The position numbers and the translations under genes were made by a program. Shown here one piece after another: positions 1 through 12,040 of a DNA stretch of 64,000 nucleotides; position 1 is the first letter of the stretch, and every line of letters starts with the position of its first letter. The stretch comes from Alitta virens. Taxonomy: Eukaryota > Annelida > Polychaeta > Phyllodocida > Nereididae. The stretch lies in the NCBI GenBank assembly GCA_932294295.1, contig OW028580.1, positions 6,362,874 through 6,426,873 of the forward strand, given 5' to 3'. The notes beneath the pieces were generated by a model that made no database searches, had not been told where the DNA came from, and worked only from the letters and a program-made list of their open reading frames with translations.

Positions 1-155
1 GAGTACAAAGTACCTCCAATTAACGTCTCATGCGATCGACATCCAGCTGGGATGTATAGCTTGTGAAGAGCGCACATCTAGAAATCAAACCTGGGACCTT
101 CAGCAGAGCTGGCCAATGTGGAATTGGTGTATGCCTTAACCATGTTGCCTCTCGT
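1..155 (-). repeat. SINE-A copy with tRNA-like head (cut by window edge)
   Basis: Reads on the minus strand. Near 130-142 the reverse complement gives GGTTAAGGCA, which resembles the A box of Ser/Leu-type tRNAs; a degenerate B-box-like GGTTTGATTTC follows near 85-105. The body then continues toward base 1 with the segment shared by the other copies (GTCTCATGCGATCGACATCC on the plus strand). This copy shows best that the family is tRNA-derived. The 3' end lies outside the window. Confidence 0.7.
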
Positions 156-243
156 TACAAGATCACTCCAGTAATAGAGTATTCCGTATTGGTATTTTTG
201 GAACTTCAATCGAGCCGACAGTTAGATATCTCCAAGTAGATAT

Positions 244-323
244 GGCTTGCTTCAGCTTGCTTCACCTTGCTTCAGCTTGCTTCGCATTGCTTCACCTTGC
301 TTCACCTTGCTTCACCTTGCTGT
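244..323. repeat. 10-bp minisatellite (CTTGCTTCAC)n
   Basis: About eight copies of a 10-bp unit, CTTGCTTCAC, with AGC and GCA variants at the last three positions. Non-coding. Confidence 0.9.
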
Positions 324-1249
324 AGTTTCGGGTAAATGGTCCTAGCCTTGGGCAGGTATAGTTGAGCTTTCTGTATGTCATTGAGTGAAACTGTTTGTAT
401 AGGTATCTAGGTAGTTTTATAATTGGCTTATTTCATAGATTATGGTCAGATTTTCTGTTTTACCCTGTGTTCTTGGGGCACATGGAGAGGTCATGGGGTC
501 AATGTACAACATCTTCTCATGTGTTGGGCATTGAGTTGTGGTGAAAGGGGCTAGTCAAACAGAGGGTACCACCCCGTAGTCTTCTTGAACTCTGAGGGGT
601 AGTTCTTGTACCCTACTGTGATGTCTTGGGGTTGGGTAATCTTATCCGGACTGGGCAGTTTGTTGTTGGGGTAACTGGCTCATGACAGATTTCATCTAAG
701 AAAACCCCTCACTGTAGCTGGAGTGGAGTGTTTCAGAGATAATTTAGAAAGGTATGAAGTGGACACTGGTCAGTGTTAGGTCATATCTGAGACAAGCAAG
801 GGGCATTTCCACAAAATTGTGTTATCTCTGACCTCAAAGAATTACCAAAGGGGTGTCGAAAGGCAACACTGACCACTTATTTACAACCATAACTGTGGAT
901 GGTACAATCTTATCGAATACTTTCAAAACAATTCAGAGGAAATGTTCGACATGACAACTGTATTTCTATTATCTCAACTTCAAAGAATAGTCACCACATG
1001 TTTACATTTAAGACTGACCACTTCAATCTCCAGTGTCAGCTTAGTTGTAGCCCATTCCAAGAAATTTCTGGGTGGTAGTGTTTGGTTTTTTTAGGCGCCC
1101 ACTTCTATGACATCTGATTCAAGCAATTGGGTAATGTCAAATTGCACTTACAAAGATGAAACAAAAAGTAAGACATAAAGTGAAACTCGGTGGCAGATAT
1201 TGGGGCAGGAATAAAATGTAAAAGAAAATAGATATAAACTTAGTTCTGA
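324..1249. other. No recognisable feature
   Basis: Apparently unique, AT-rich sequence. I see no open frame, RNA gene or repeat that I can support. Confidence 0.5.
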
Positions 1250-1352
1250 ACCGAGTGACAGAGTGACGGAGTGCCAGAGTGCCAAAGTGCCAGAGTGCTA
1301 GTGTGATAGTGTGACAGAGTGACAGTGTGACAGAGTGACGGAGTGACAGAGA
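1250..1352. repeat. 8-bp minisatellite (GAGTGACA)n
   Basis: About twelve degenerate copies of an octamer built on GAGTGACA/GAGTGCCA, with TGTGACA variants. Confidence 0.85.
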
Positions 1353-3545
1353 GTTACCAATTGCATAAGTACCTCACACATTCTGAGGCACACAGTTAGT
1401 TCCATTAAAAACGGCCTGTCAAATTGAGCCTAGCCAAAGCTATCATTGCTGGCTACTAAAAACCGGATCTAAAAGTACATATTTATGATATATTACATTA
1501 ATTTCTTACATTTGTTATTGTTTACACTTTTCTGGTGATAAATGTAAGCCGACTATTAGCTATAGAAGTGGACAGAAGCAGCTGGCTTTAGCATGTTTAG
1601 ATCACAGTCAGGTATAGGTCGCTACAGCCGTCTAGAGGCAACCGTATTTTATGAAACTAACTGTAGGAACAGATATATAGAGTATAAGAGTCGGAAAAAG
1701 TAAACATACAGAAAACAGACAAGCTGGACAGGCAGAAAGATTTCACCATAGTAACAAAGAAGTACAGCACACAAGAACATGAAATAGACAGATATAGTAA
1801 CACTGTGTCAAAGACAGACAAACGTGACAGACCGACAGCAGAGAGTAAGACAGACAAACCGACAGACAGACAGACTGATGAAATCAGCACCACGAGCAGT
1901 CAGACAGACAGGCAGTCATACTGAAGTTACCATAAGAACATAAACAAACAAACAAGAATGTGTGCAGCTGTATATTACTTTTTATATTTATCTCAATTAC
2001 ATATAAAACATATTCCACCCAATGGCATCCAGTATCTCTTATTAGACTCCCAAATGTCTAAAATGTCAGCTGTTTGGTCTTGCATATTAGCTGTGTCAAT
2101 CTTTTGTCATTGACCTGTCAATGTGTGTGGCAGACATATGGTCGTGTGTGGCACAAGCTATTGCTTCAGGGTTTGTTTATTTTGGTAGAAGTTATCTATA
2201 CTATGTTGTAGTGCAGTTATTGTAGGACTCTTACCCTCGTAAGTGTAATTTAATGGGTTGCACAGGTGTCAGTACATATCATAACACTTGTGTCAACAAA
2301 AACTGTCAATTGATGAATACTTTTTCCTTTGGTTTGGCATTATTTAGAACTGGATTGATAATATATAGGTTGTTGTTCAATATTCTCAAAAGACACAGCA
2401 AATATAATATGCATTGTAAGTATTTCTTGGCATGAAAGATACATTTTGAAACATGTGAAAATATACATTAACTTATACATTTCAACACTGTTAAATGCTA
2501 ATTGCAATAAAGAGACATGTCAATTCAAAGGGTTATTAATTGCTATTCACAATAAGTTGAAGACAAAGCAATGTGACAGACAGACAGACTGTCACCTCTA
2601 GCCAACTTTTTTGTGGGTCGACTGTATAAAATGTATGGATAAGGAGGTAATTACTTTTAAAAATGTTCTGACAGGACTCAAAACCAATCCAATCCTGCAT
2701 AGAATTTGGAACCCATGCAATTATGGTTGGCTTGTTTCGAGGTTTAACAGACAGGGACAGCTAAACACGATAGTTTTAGTAATCAGAATGAGAACACCTC
2801 ACCGTTAAAATATAGAATGCAAAAAACACAAATATTCATAAGTTGCTATTTGGCACTAAATTTGTACTGCTGTGATGCACTCTAAAAAGATTGTTAAAAT
2901 AATCTATAGAAGTGGCAGAAGTGGGACACCCAGTGGGACACCCAGAGAGTAGGGTCCCAATGTCACAGTTCATTATACATAAATTATCTAAGACTTATCC
3001 TTAAATATTTGTTTTGGTTTTGTGTTATATTGTGTTTATTTTATTGACAATGTTTATTTTAAAAAAAATGTATTTATGAAAAAACAAATAGGTGCATATA
3101 TACCTTGTATTTGTTTTTACATATAATTCTTGGAATATATGTTAAAAGAGACAAGTGTGATAAACAATGCAACATGTGACAGTAACTATGTTGCATGGCA
3201 ACCATTTGTTTGATTCATGTGGAGGTTTCCCAGGAAGCATTAAATTAAGTTGATAAAGCTTCCCAGAAATACTTTGATGTATGCCAAGAAAACCCCCTCG
3301 AAATATGCAACCCTATTACTGGCCTCGAACCTCGAACTTAATGAAATGTTACGAGACTTGGAACAGGAACATGTTCTGTAACAGCAAAGTCAAAAGAATT
3401 TAATTCATAGTACTTACACATTTGTAATTTTTAATCATATCTTCATATTCTTTATTCTAAATGTAGCTATTTTATAAAATTGAAGAGATGTCTTAAGTAC
3501 TTTTTATTTTTCTCAATACTTAAGGTCAGAGGACAAGCCTTCTGA
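1353..3545. other. No gene seen; GACAGACA-rich patch
   Basis: No supported gene. Bases 1690-1915 are rich in GACAGACA and related tetranucleotides, and the short open frame there is only the repeat translated. A 13-bp near X-box palindrome, GTTGCATGGCAAC, lies near 3190; it is one base shorter than the usual RFX site. Confidence 0.5.
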
Positions 3546-3672
3546 TATATAAGCCCAGCTAAAAGAGCAGACTTAATGATGAGATGATAAAGTTTGGGGT
3601 TCATCCCATGATTAACCCATAACCCCCATAGTTGGGGTATTTTACCTTACCCAACATGATAAGTGTAATGCC
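3546..3672 (-). repeat. SINE-A, partial
   Basis: Contains the family body motif (GCAGACTTAATGATGAGATG), then a diverged ACCCCATAGTTGGGGTATTTT block. The head and 3' end are missing or decayed. Confidence 0.65.
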
Positions 3673-4392
3673 CTTTGACTTTGTGCTGAATAAAGTTTCA
3701 AATAAATGTATATGTACATAAATATATATAGACACTGTTAGATGGACAACAGCAGAACTACAAATAGCAAAGGAGATTTAATAATCACTCTTGCCGGAGA
3801 TGATATTCAGGATGATTTACTGGCCTTTATATTGAGATGTTAACTTTTTAATTATAAAATTCACAATTTGTGTTTTTCCTTAACTTGAGATCGAACTACT
3901 GCTCATGAAATCAAAACTATAATCAATAACAACATTAACCAGTACAATTTTATTATGATTAAAAGAGATTTTATCGCTTTGTTTTTGGTCTTATTTTAAT
4001 CTGTCTTCAAAAAAGTTTTTTATTATTTTATCATTTTTATTACAAGCAATTTTCAAAATCATACATAACAATATTGTTGCAAAATGAAGCAGAAATATTT
4101 CACATAGTATTTCCAGTTCCACATACCACTGAGATAACATAACTACTCCACTTAATGCCCCTGTTCTGTGTTTGCAAAACCTTTTTCGATATGGAATATT
4201 CCCAGAAGTGTCATTGGCCCAAATGGACAAAAGCAGAAACACGAGAGAGCCTGACTGACAAATGTCTCCCAAAAGCATCATTATCACCATGTTATTGGGC
4301 TAGATCCCGATCTACCATTGAGCAGCGGTCTACTTGACTTTTGATGCGAACTACAGTTTAGAGTTCTGTGAGGTAACGTTGAATAGCACTAC
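3673..4392. other. No recognisable feature
   Basis: AT-rich sequence with overlapping short open frames on both strands (about 60 and 100 codons). They have no recognisable domain and look like chance. Confidence 0.5.
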
Positions 4393-4796
4393 TCTCCATC
4401 TGTATGTCTATCCGTCTGTCTGTCTAGCTGCCTATCTAATAATCTGTCTATCTACCTATCTATTAATCTAACTATCCATCTATCTATTAATCTATCTATC
4501 TATCTGTCTATTAATCAATCTATCTATTAATGTATTAATGTATTAATCTATCTATCTATCTATTTATCTATCCATCTATCTATCTATTAATCTATCTATC
4601 TATCTATCTATCTATCCATCTATCTATCTATTAATCTATCTATCTATCCACCTACCTATCTATCTATCTGTATATCTATCTATGTATCTATGTATCTATT
4701 ATCTATCAATCTGTATATCTATCTATCTATCTATTAATCTATCTGTCTATCTATCTATCTATGTCTGTCTATCTGTCTGTCGATCTATCTATCTGC
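4393..4796. repeat. (TATC)n microsatellite
   Basis: About 400 bp of CTAT/TATC tetranucleotides with CTGT, TTAA and CCAT interruptions. Old and degenerate. Confidence 0.95.
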
Positions 4797-5897
4797 ATTG
4801 CAAAACCTTAAAATTTCTCATCCCTCTATCAAATGTTTATCTGTCTGTCTGACTTATTACTGTCTGTTATTTTTTACTTAAGGTTTTTTTTTTAGGGGGG
4901 GGGGGGTTTCTGGTTATCATATAATACCTCTTTTTTTAAATATCCAAACGACTTAATGTACAAAGCGGAAGTCCATCATTTACGTCGCTAGGCAACGCTT
5001 ACGTGTATATGCCATGCTCCGTTTGTGAAAATAACTCAATTTAGCGCTGTGTAAAATTTGGTTATTAATTTAGTTGAGCGTTCCTTTGTAGTGGTATCAT
5101 GTGACTTAATATAATGACAGGCTGACCTCTGTATAATTTTCCCTCCATGAATCTTTAATCAAAAACAGAAATCCGATTATTTAAAAGATGTTTACTGCAG
5201 AAGGTGATTCCATTATGTCATGTATTCCAACCAGGTGTTGTGGCTATTTTTAGAAAGGTTATGCACCACGGAAAGCTTGAAATATGTCATATTATGAGTT
5301 TTATTTAAAATGGCAGCTCTGACGTAAATTAGTAAAGGGCAGTCGACTAGGGTATTTTCCAAGATGGATGGACTTAACTGATACAAAGGGATCCATCCAT
5401 AACATCTTAAATCACCCATGGAAAACATAAATATTCTCCTTTTCCCAGAAAATGTTGGCTATCATTCGTGTGAAGAGAGGAGAGAGATAGAGAGATAGAG
5501 GACAGACTGACAGACAATGCCTTTTATCCCGAGTAACATTAGAAGCAAAGTCTCACTCAGCAGCTTCAAATCAGCTGTGACCGACTGGTTACATAATCAA
5601 AATGACATTATGAATATTAATTTTTTTATAAACTACAATCTCACACAAAATGTTGAAATGACTAGTCAAATGCATTGATTTATTAAAGAGCTGTTTGTGA
5701 TAACTTGTAACAATGCTGACTCGAAAGGTGCTGAACCTAAAATGAAGTGCTTTACAGAAATGTGCTATATTTATTATATATTTGTTAGTCCTATTAGATT
5801 TATGTATTATTATTAGTATGTCGTACAGAAGCTTCTGCTTGGTTCGTGTATTTTGTCTTGAACAATGTATGTGATTCCGTGAATTGAAACAACAATA
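4797..5897. other. No gene; homopolymer runs and an X-box-like site
   Basis: A run of ten T and about twelve G lies at 4880-4910. GTCGCTAGGCAAC at 4984-4996 resembles an RFX X-box. The open frames seen here have no recognisable domain. Confidence 0.45.
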
Positions 5898-5927
5898 CAT
5901 GGTGTACGTCAGGGTGCAGCCTTGTTA
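5898..5927 (+). repeat. Left arm of a 30-bp distant inverted repeat
   Basis: Starts CATGGTGTACGTCAGG and ends GCCTTGTTA. Its exact reverse complement lies at 8928-8957. It could be the end of a roughly 3-kb mobile element, or one of two inverted copies of a short repeat. No transposase is visible between the arms. Confidence 0.7.
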
Positions 5928-6092
5928 CTACTACTACTAACTGTATCACCTCATCATCATGTCTGCCAGCAATAATCAGTCTCATGTGAACGCCAAGGTC
6001 AGAAACAGCTGTTGTGTTGTAAGCAGTCATGTCATAACGTGACATCATCCAAACGATGATTCCTTTATATTTAGCTTTAAATATGTTCCGCG

Positions 6093-6290
6093 TCTCAATG
6101 CTACTGGGTCTGAAACAGTAGCTCAGTCAGCTTATATGCAGACGTAATGATGAGATGATAAGGCTTGGGAGTCCACATTATGTTACACAATGACCCCATG
6201 GGAGGGGTCTTTTACTTGCCTCAGCATAGACACCCAGTACAAGGCACTTCCAATTTAATTTCTCATGCTATGAAGTCATTGAAGACTGCA
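6093..6290 (-). repeat. SINE-A copy
   Basis: Starts in text with TCTCAATGCTACTGGGTCTG, the reverse complement of the SINE 3' end. It runs through GACGTAATGATGAGATGATA and CAGCATAGACACC and decays near the CTCATGC segment. The tRNA-like head is lost (5' truncation). Confidence 0.8.
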
Positions 6291-6300
6291 CATTAAACAT

Positions 6301-7636
6301 ATTTTTTAAGCTCACTGCTGTATTTAAAAAACCTCACATATAAGGCCCCTCAGTACTTGAAGTCAACCTCATATACAATGTAACATCTGCACAATATTGG
6401 GCTCGCGTCTCCTTAAGGATTTTACCACGTGCTAATCTCGTGTTTAATGACGTCACAAGCACTTAAAATAACACTCCAATAATGAAGGAGGGAAAACAAT
6501 GGACGCTGTTAAAATATTGCAATATTTTTTCCCAAATTTATGGAGCATTGTAATCAAAGAGATGGCCTATAAATCTAGTTTTAAAACTGCCATAATTGCC
6601 CAACTAAAATTGTTCATAAAATGTACACAGACGTAATTTCCAAATGGCTCAATTATGTGTTTAATATTGATCGCTTATCGAGGAAATGATCGTTTCTGTC
6701 AAATCACTATCTTAAGTGTTTCCTACTTAAAGAAATATTTCAGGATCTAATAATGTTAGGACTGTGAGAGCTTTAAGGATAACAATATTTGTACACCTTA
6801 TTGCGCTAGTTTTAACAAATATTATTCTAGCTATTAGTAAATTATGAATTCGGTCTGGATGATTTAATTGAGCATTCACATTGTGATCCAATGGTTAAAA
6901 GCTGCATAACGACGGTTTTTGTAACAACAAAATGAAAGAAAACTGCTTCTTACTGATGAATTCGACAACCCAAACTGTCTAGATTGTACCATGGAGCCAC
7001 TGGTGGCTGGTGGCTCCATGATTTTACTAAATTAGAAATTATTGCCGGAATTTATTACATCGTCTTTGTTTACGCTTTAGCTTATTATTCATTGCAACGT
7101 GATGGAGAGCGTCGCGGATTCGCGATTTCAGTCATTTTGTGAAAAATCGAGGTCAGAATTGTTTCAATTCATATAAAAAGCGAAACACCTACACATTTTT
7201 TTACTAATAAACTTGAAATTTTGAAAATCGGACAAAAATTGAGGCACAGAATAATAAAATACATTACGAACCGACGACGCTAATGACGTTCGTTTATGCC
7301 TCGTTATCATTTCATTGGCCATAAAAGCACTTGCGATGTAAACAAATTGGCATTTTTGATGGCATGAAAAATTAAATGATAGGGTATGTTTATTAATTTT
7401 ATAGATATATAGTGAACCTAGCAAGGCCCTGATGGGATTCAATCAGTTTTTTAGAAGCAATGAAATGAATGCAACCGATTTTGGTCACTGTCATATTGAG
7501 TGACAATCCAGCTTTAAGGTATTTTCAGTTGGTCTTATAGGATCGTTAGGTTTAATTCCAACTTGAGAATTTGAACTGCATTATAAATCTGAACCAGTCT
7601 ATACTGCAGTCAATGTTTATGTCCAATGTTGCAATC
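6301..7636. other. No gene; one TGACGTCA site and a hairpin
   Basis: Apparently unique AT-rich sequence. It holds a palindromic CRE, TGACGTCA, at 6448-6455 and a hairpin at 6990-7020 (separate entry). Short open frames have no domains. Confidence 0.5.
6990..7020. other. Perfect 11-bp hairpin
   Basis: CATGGAGCCAC at 6990-7000 pairs exactly with GTGGCTCCATG at 7010-7020 around a 9-nt loop. It is too short for a miRNA precursor. A transcribed stem or a collapsed small repeat are both possible. Confidence 0.8.
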
Positions 7637-7865
7637 TCTTAATGCAACTGGGTCTAAAGCTTATTCAGCTTATATGACCAGCTACCAGAGGCAGACGTAA
7701 CGATGATATGATAAAGCTGGGAGTACACCCCATTTTACACCTTTTCCCGATGGGTGGGGTATTTTACTTGGCTGTGCATAGATGTTAATGTCTCATGCCA
7801 TCAACTGGGATGCAGTTCATGAAAAGTACCCGGACTGGGAATTGAACTCAGAATCTTCAATAAAT
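7637..7865 (-). repeat. SINE-A copy
   Basis: Nearly full body: ATGCAACTGGGTC, CAGAGGCAGACGTAACGATG, a CCGATGGGTGGGGTATTTTAC block and CATCAACTGGGATGCAG, then a decayed B-box-like GAATTGAACTC region. Confidence 0.8.
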
Positions 7866-8927
7866 CATCAACTGTGTTTTTATGCATTATTAATATTGTA
7901 GTCTCCATTTCATGTGTAGGGTGGTCTTAACAGTAAGGTGAACACTGAACACAATATCCTTAAAACAAACTTTTCCTGTTAAGGAGCCACTATTTCGTGT
8001 CTAAAGGTCATATAAATGTCAAGATTTTAATAGTAGAGAAATTTGCCCTGTTACATCTTCAGTTTGTACCCTAGATCTGTCATTGAAAATGCTAATTCAA
8101 TATTAATTGCTACTGACATTTCACTGGGCTCATCAAATTCTGAGCTGTTTCAAATGTCTGTGGTTTTAATTGGTAATGAGCCATTGTTAGACAGTATCAA
8201 ATGCTACATAGTAAAATGGCTAGTGAGGTGGTTGTGTTCATAAAATGATTATATCTAAAATATTATCTGAGTTGCACATACTTTAGAGAAAATGTACAAT
8301 AGTCAATGTACAATGCAAATTATAATTTTTTATAGTATCTGATAAATATCTATCTGTAACTCTATGTCTACATCATACAATTGCAAGGAAAAATATGGGA
8401 TTTTAGAGATGTGATTTAACGTAATTATCATAATTTCCCTGTCTAAAAAACTACTTATCGAAACAATGAACGAATTCCTGATTATATCTGCAACATGTCA
8501 TTTCAATTTCTATATCATAATCTGCAGCCATCAGATAATTCTTTTGGCACATACATGCATTTGATTGACATGTCAGTAAAGCTTGTGATCTAGTGATAAA
8601 ATTCCACTGCAAAAAGGCATAGGCTCTTAAATACCTTCATGACTTCCAGGTATTTGTGCAAAAACATGTCGGAATTCTACTATTGATATCCGTACGATTT
8701 CTGTGCCTACTAAATCTTCGCTCGTGGGAACATCTTGCATTCTTGATGGAAACATTGCATACCTCATGTTGTTATGGTAACGAAGACATGGGGTAAAGGT
8801 GTGAGAATAGTCTACCTCGGGGTAAAACATTTTGTTGATGGCATAGATCTGCTGTGGGGGTGCTCAGCTTTGGAGGGGGCTTACCAGTAAAGCTTAATGA
8901 GAAATACTACAGTAGCGAAGCAGTAGG
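7866..8927. other. No gene; X-box-like site
   Basis: 7905-7950 holds a weak FB17-like GGTGGTCTTAACAGTAAGGT. GTTGTTATGGTAAC at 8768-8781 fits the RFX X-box pattern RYYNYYATRRNRAC. I see nothing else. Confidence 0.45.
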
Positions 8928-8957
8928 TAACAAGGCTGCACCCTGACGTACACCATG
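8928..8957 (-). repeat. Right arm of the 30-bp distant inverted repeat
   Basis: Exact reverse complement of 5898-5927. It is followed at 8970-9005 by two or three imperfect repeats of GCCGAC / CCAACGTTGAGCCGAC. Confidence 0.7.
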
Positions 8958-9167
8958 ACTGGTGAGTCCGACGTTTAGCCGACCTAGCCAACGTTGAGCC
9001 GACATGAAATATCATCTGTATGGCTATCATGTAGATTATAGTATTTAACGTCTATCTGTATGCATTTCTTTTTTATATATTAATTTTTTATCTCTTAATA
9101 CTATATTATATCACATTGTAATTTGAACAGCAATTAAGAACTTTATTCAGCATGCATATGACAAGAT

Positions 9168-9355
9168 TCTAGTGGCAGACTTAATGATGAGCTGATATGG
9201 TATGGGGTCTGCTGTATAATTCTCATGGACAGTATGGGGATTCCACGCATCATGTAAGCAAACTTCAAAACTCTAAGAATATCCAGGCATGGATTCGAAC
9301 CCAGGATTTAGATGACCTGGGCAATGTCTTGACCACTATACCACCATTTACCTCA
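9168..9355 (-). repeat. SINE with tRNA-like head (SINE-A related)
   Basis: The 5' body (GGCAGACTTAATGATGAGCTG) matches SINE-A. At 9283-9353 the minus strand reads as a tRNA-like module: A-box-like TATAGTGGTCAAGAC, then GGTTCGAATCC, an exact Pol III B box (consensus GGTTCGANTCC, plus-strand 9291-9301). Spacing fits a tRNA-derived promoter. No cloverleaf good enough for a functional tRNA is evident. Confidence 0.75.
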
Positions 9356-10224
9356 TATTTCATCCCTGCACGTAGAAAGCAAAAGATAGTGATGATCGTG
9401 TCAGAAAAATTTAAAGTGTTGACCCTATTTTGTGGTGCCCATGTAATGTTTCAGATAAAGTTGCCAAAAGATTTTTTTTTACAGCATTCAGATTATATTA
9501 TATTACTGTACAACGTTGTAGGAAATATTGTCACAAAGTGATAGTGTGGTCTGTGTAGCAACATATAGCTGGCATAAAAAGGTACCAAACGGTCTTCACA
9601 ACTTCAGATAAATCAGATTACAAAAACAAAAACAAAAAACTAGCATTTCGCCAAAATTTCAAGCAATCTAAATAAAAGGCATTGTCAACATGCTTTGCTA
9701 CAATTTATAAATATCACCTGGATATTATCACTATATTTTCCTCGCAACTAAATACAAGCTATACACAATAAGAAATATTAGTGTTTAGAGGTATATTGCA
9801 CCATTAAACCAACCCATATTGCACCAGAGATAATGTTAATACTCTTATAAAATAACATCAACAGGATCTAATGGCATCCTGCCTATACAACTGCAGTCCC
9901 TTGTATACTGTGAGAAATATGTTAACAATTTCCTGTGCCATTTTGACTTTCTAAACAGGAAATAGGTAGATTAACAAGAAGACCTTAGAAAATGACTGTT
10001 ACTCAACTTTCCCAAGAACTGCTGAAAGAAAACTGTTGCTCTCTTCACCTCTACAAGAAAAATATCCCTTCAGTGTTCAGTGGCTCACCTGTGGAACTTG
10101 CTCAGTAATGTGCAGACTTCATAGACAGGTAACTAGTGTGTAAAATATCAACCGTAGGGGGGTACACTATGAAATACTGTCGATATCTTTGACATTTGCA
10201 CTTTATTTCAGTTTGATACTACAC
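9356..10224. other. No recognisable feature
   Basis: AT-rich, apparently unique. No repeat family or coding potential recognised. Confidence 0.5.
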
Positions 10225-10585
10225 CATGGAATAAGCATTATTATTATTATTATTATTTATTAAATTTCTATAGCACTATTATTTACAAAGGTAATTCAAG
10301 TGTGCTGTACAATGATATTTAAATCGATTGAAAAATAAATGTCTTTAATTTGCTTTTAAAAGTTAAGTAATTGTCTATATTTTGGATGCTTCCTGGCAAA
10401 GAGTTCCACATATGAGGACCATATACACTGAATGACCTTTGTGCAAAGGTCGAACATCTTGTAAATGGGAAAGTGAGGATGATATTGTCACTATTGGATG
10501 ATCTTGTATTCCAAGCAAATGATCGAATCTGTATCAAGTCAGACAGATAAGTTGGTAAGACAGAAAAGTTGATTATCTGTAACTG
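10225..10585 (-). pseudogene. LINE 3' end: C-terminal tail of a non-LTR retrotransposon ORF
   Basis: On the minus strand an open frame of roughly 85 codons ends at 10319. It reads LPTYLSDLIQIRSF, then FSVYGPHMWNSLP, then LTFKSKLKTFIF. This YLSDLI / FS..GP..WNSLP / FK..LKT pattern is the familiar C-terminal tail of non-LTR retrotransposon reverse transcriptases (CR1, L2 and Jockey-like clades share it). The following minus-strand sequence ends in an (ATT)n-rich stretch near 10242-10262, as expected of a LINE 3' UTR. The catalytic domains are absent, so this is a dead 5'-truncated insertion. The clade cannot be fixed from the tail alone. Confidence 0.8.
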
Positions 10586-10708
10586 TAATTAAATGTAATG
10601 TACACACTTACATGCAGGTTACTAGTCCACAAAAATATCAACATAAATGGGTATATCTTTATTCAAGACTTTTGTAATCTTCAGTTTTGCACTTAGATAT
10701 ATTCAATT

Positions 10709-10906
10709 TCTCGATGCTACTGGGTCTGAAGTCAGCTTATATGACCAGCTGCCAGAGGCAGACGTAATGATGATAAGGCGTGAAGTCCGAACCACGTTAC
10801 ACCTTTACCCCCATAGGTGCGGTCATTTGCCTGCCTCAGCGTAGACACCTAGTTCCAGTTCAACGTCTCATGCATGTGACTGACATTCAATTGAGATGTA
10901 GCTCAT
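10709..10906 (-). repeat. SINE-A copy, interrupted by MITE-1
   Basis: Starts TCTCGATGCTACTGGGTCTG and runs through CCAGAGGCAGACGTAATGAT to GAGATGTAGCTCAT, where a MITE-1 element begins. A few SINE-like bases (CATGAAC) follow the MITE, so the MITE probably landed inside this SINE. Confidence 0.8.
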
Positions 10907-11027
10907 ACTCCGATAGCATTCCAAATCTTATCAACATTGGCATGATGTCGGCGATGTTGAAACGATGTTGTACCGACGGCGGCCGATATAGAAATGACAC
11001 TTGCCCAATTTGGAATGCTATCTGGGT
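10907..11027 (-). mobile_element. MITE-1 copy 1
   Basis: About 121 bp with inverted ends: CCGATAGCATTCCAAAT at the left and TGGAATGCTATCTGGG at the right. Internal blocks ATGTCGGCGATG, CGATGTTGTACCGACGG and GGCCGATATAGAAA match copies 2 and 3 in the opposite orientation. No coding capacity. No TSD longer than 2-4 bp is clear. Confidence 0.8.
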
Positions 11028-11513
11028 ACATGAACACTTTATGTCAACACAAGTAAATACAAATTTTTTAATCAAATGAACCAAACTTTCTATTGCTGTT
11101 GTATAATGCACTAAACTCAAGATATAGTATAAATACTGGTTTTACTATTTTCAAAAATTTTCCATGAATCGAATATTTCTGATTTGCGAATGGTGTATTC
11201 AGGGATCTGCATTGGCCCCACACCTATTAGCAACTTAACCGAAAGGCCAGTGTCCCACAGGCACTAGTAACTGAATAGCCCTAAGCACTGTTGGAGGTAT
11301 GTACTGACTATGTACTTGTCCAATCGAATACATATTCTACTGACTACCTAGGGTGCAACCAATCCAACCTATCAGAAAATCACCAAGGCTTCTCCCTACT
11401 AACACATGTCAGTGAATAATGATTGCAAACAGATATAGAAGGATGTGTTCCTAAGAGAACTAACTTAATAATAGCTACAAGTTGATTTATAACTAGCACT
11501 TCACCAGTCCTGA
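11028..11513. other. No recognisable feature
   Basis: No supported gene, repeat or RNA. Confidence 0.45.
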
Positions 11514-11748
11514 CTTTGTATTGGGGAGTATTGTATTGGGGATTATCATATTGTATTGCATTGTATTGTATTGCATTGGATCTTTTTTAATAATGTTGCT
11601 TTTAGCTAGTCATCTATGATCAACTGACAGCTTTGTATTGGGGAGTATTGTATTGGGGATTATCATATTGTATTGCATTGTATTGTATTGCATTGGATCT
11701 TTTTTAATAATTTTTGCTTTTGGCTAGTCAGCTATGATCAACTGACAT
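11514..11748. repeat. 117-bp tandem duplication
   Basis: Two copies, 11514-11630 and 11631-11748, both starting CTTTGTATTGGGGAGTATTG. They contain a (TATTG/CATTG)n stretch and end in GATCAACTGACA. They differ at only a few bases. The unit carries the edge of the adjacent SINE-A copy (CTAGTCAnCTATGATCAACTG), so it duplicated after that SINE arrived. Confidence 0.9.
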
Positions 11749-11850
11749 CTCTAGGCAGATGTAATGATGAGATGACACATTCACGTTGATATAAACAAGT
11801 GGTGTCATTTGCTGATCCCAGCACAGACTTCATGTATGAAGCTCTGCCAG
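11722..11850 (-). repeat. SINE-A copy, diverged
   Basis: TAGTCAGCTATGATCAACTG, then CTAGGCAGATGTAATGATGA, then a GTGGTGTCATTTGCTGATCC / CAGCACAGACTTCATG block. More diverged than the others. Confidence 0.65.
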
Positions 11851-11934
11851 GTCCAAGACTATCTGCCTTGTAAAATGTTTTTGATGTGCACAAAGTATTG
11901 AAATATCTCTTTCAGTTGATCCTATCTAAAATGA

Positions 11935-12010
11935 CCCTGTAGAATCGATCATCATTGAAGTGGTCTTAATATCGAGGTGGTTTGATACTACAGTTAGCAC
12001 TGTATTAAAA
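11935..12010. repeat. FB17 fragment
   Basis: GAAGTGGTCTTAATATCGAG followed by GTGGTTTGATACTACAGTTA: the 17-bp theme with a decayed terminal CAGT motif. Confidence 0.55.
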
Positions 12011-12040
12011 CAATTTTCGCAAGCAACTGAGAGCTTAGAG

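Noticed and set aside
1657..1893. 78-codon minus-strand frame with a membrane-like composition
   Set aside because: Lies in a GACAGACA-rich tract; the serine/leucine/cysteine composition follows from the repeat.
9283..9353. tRNA gene on the minus strand with an exact B box
   Set aside because: Embedded in a SINE-A-like body, and the stems do not close convincingly.
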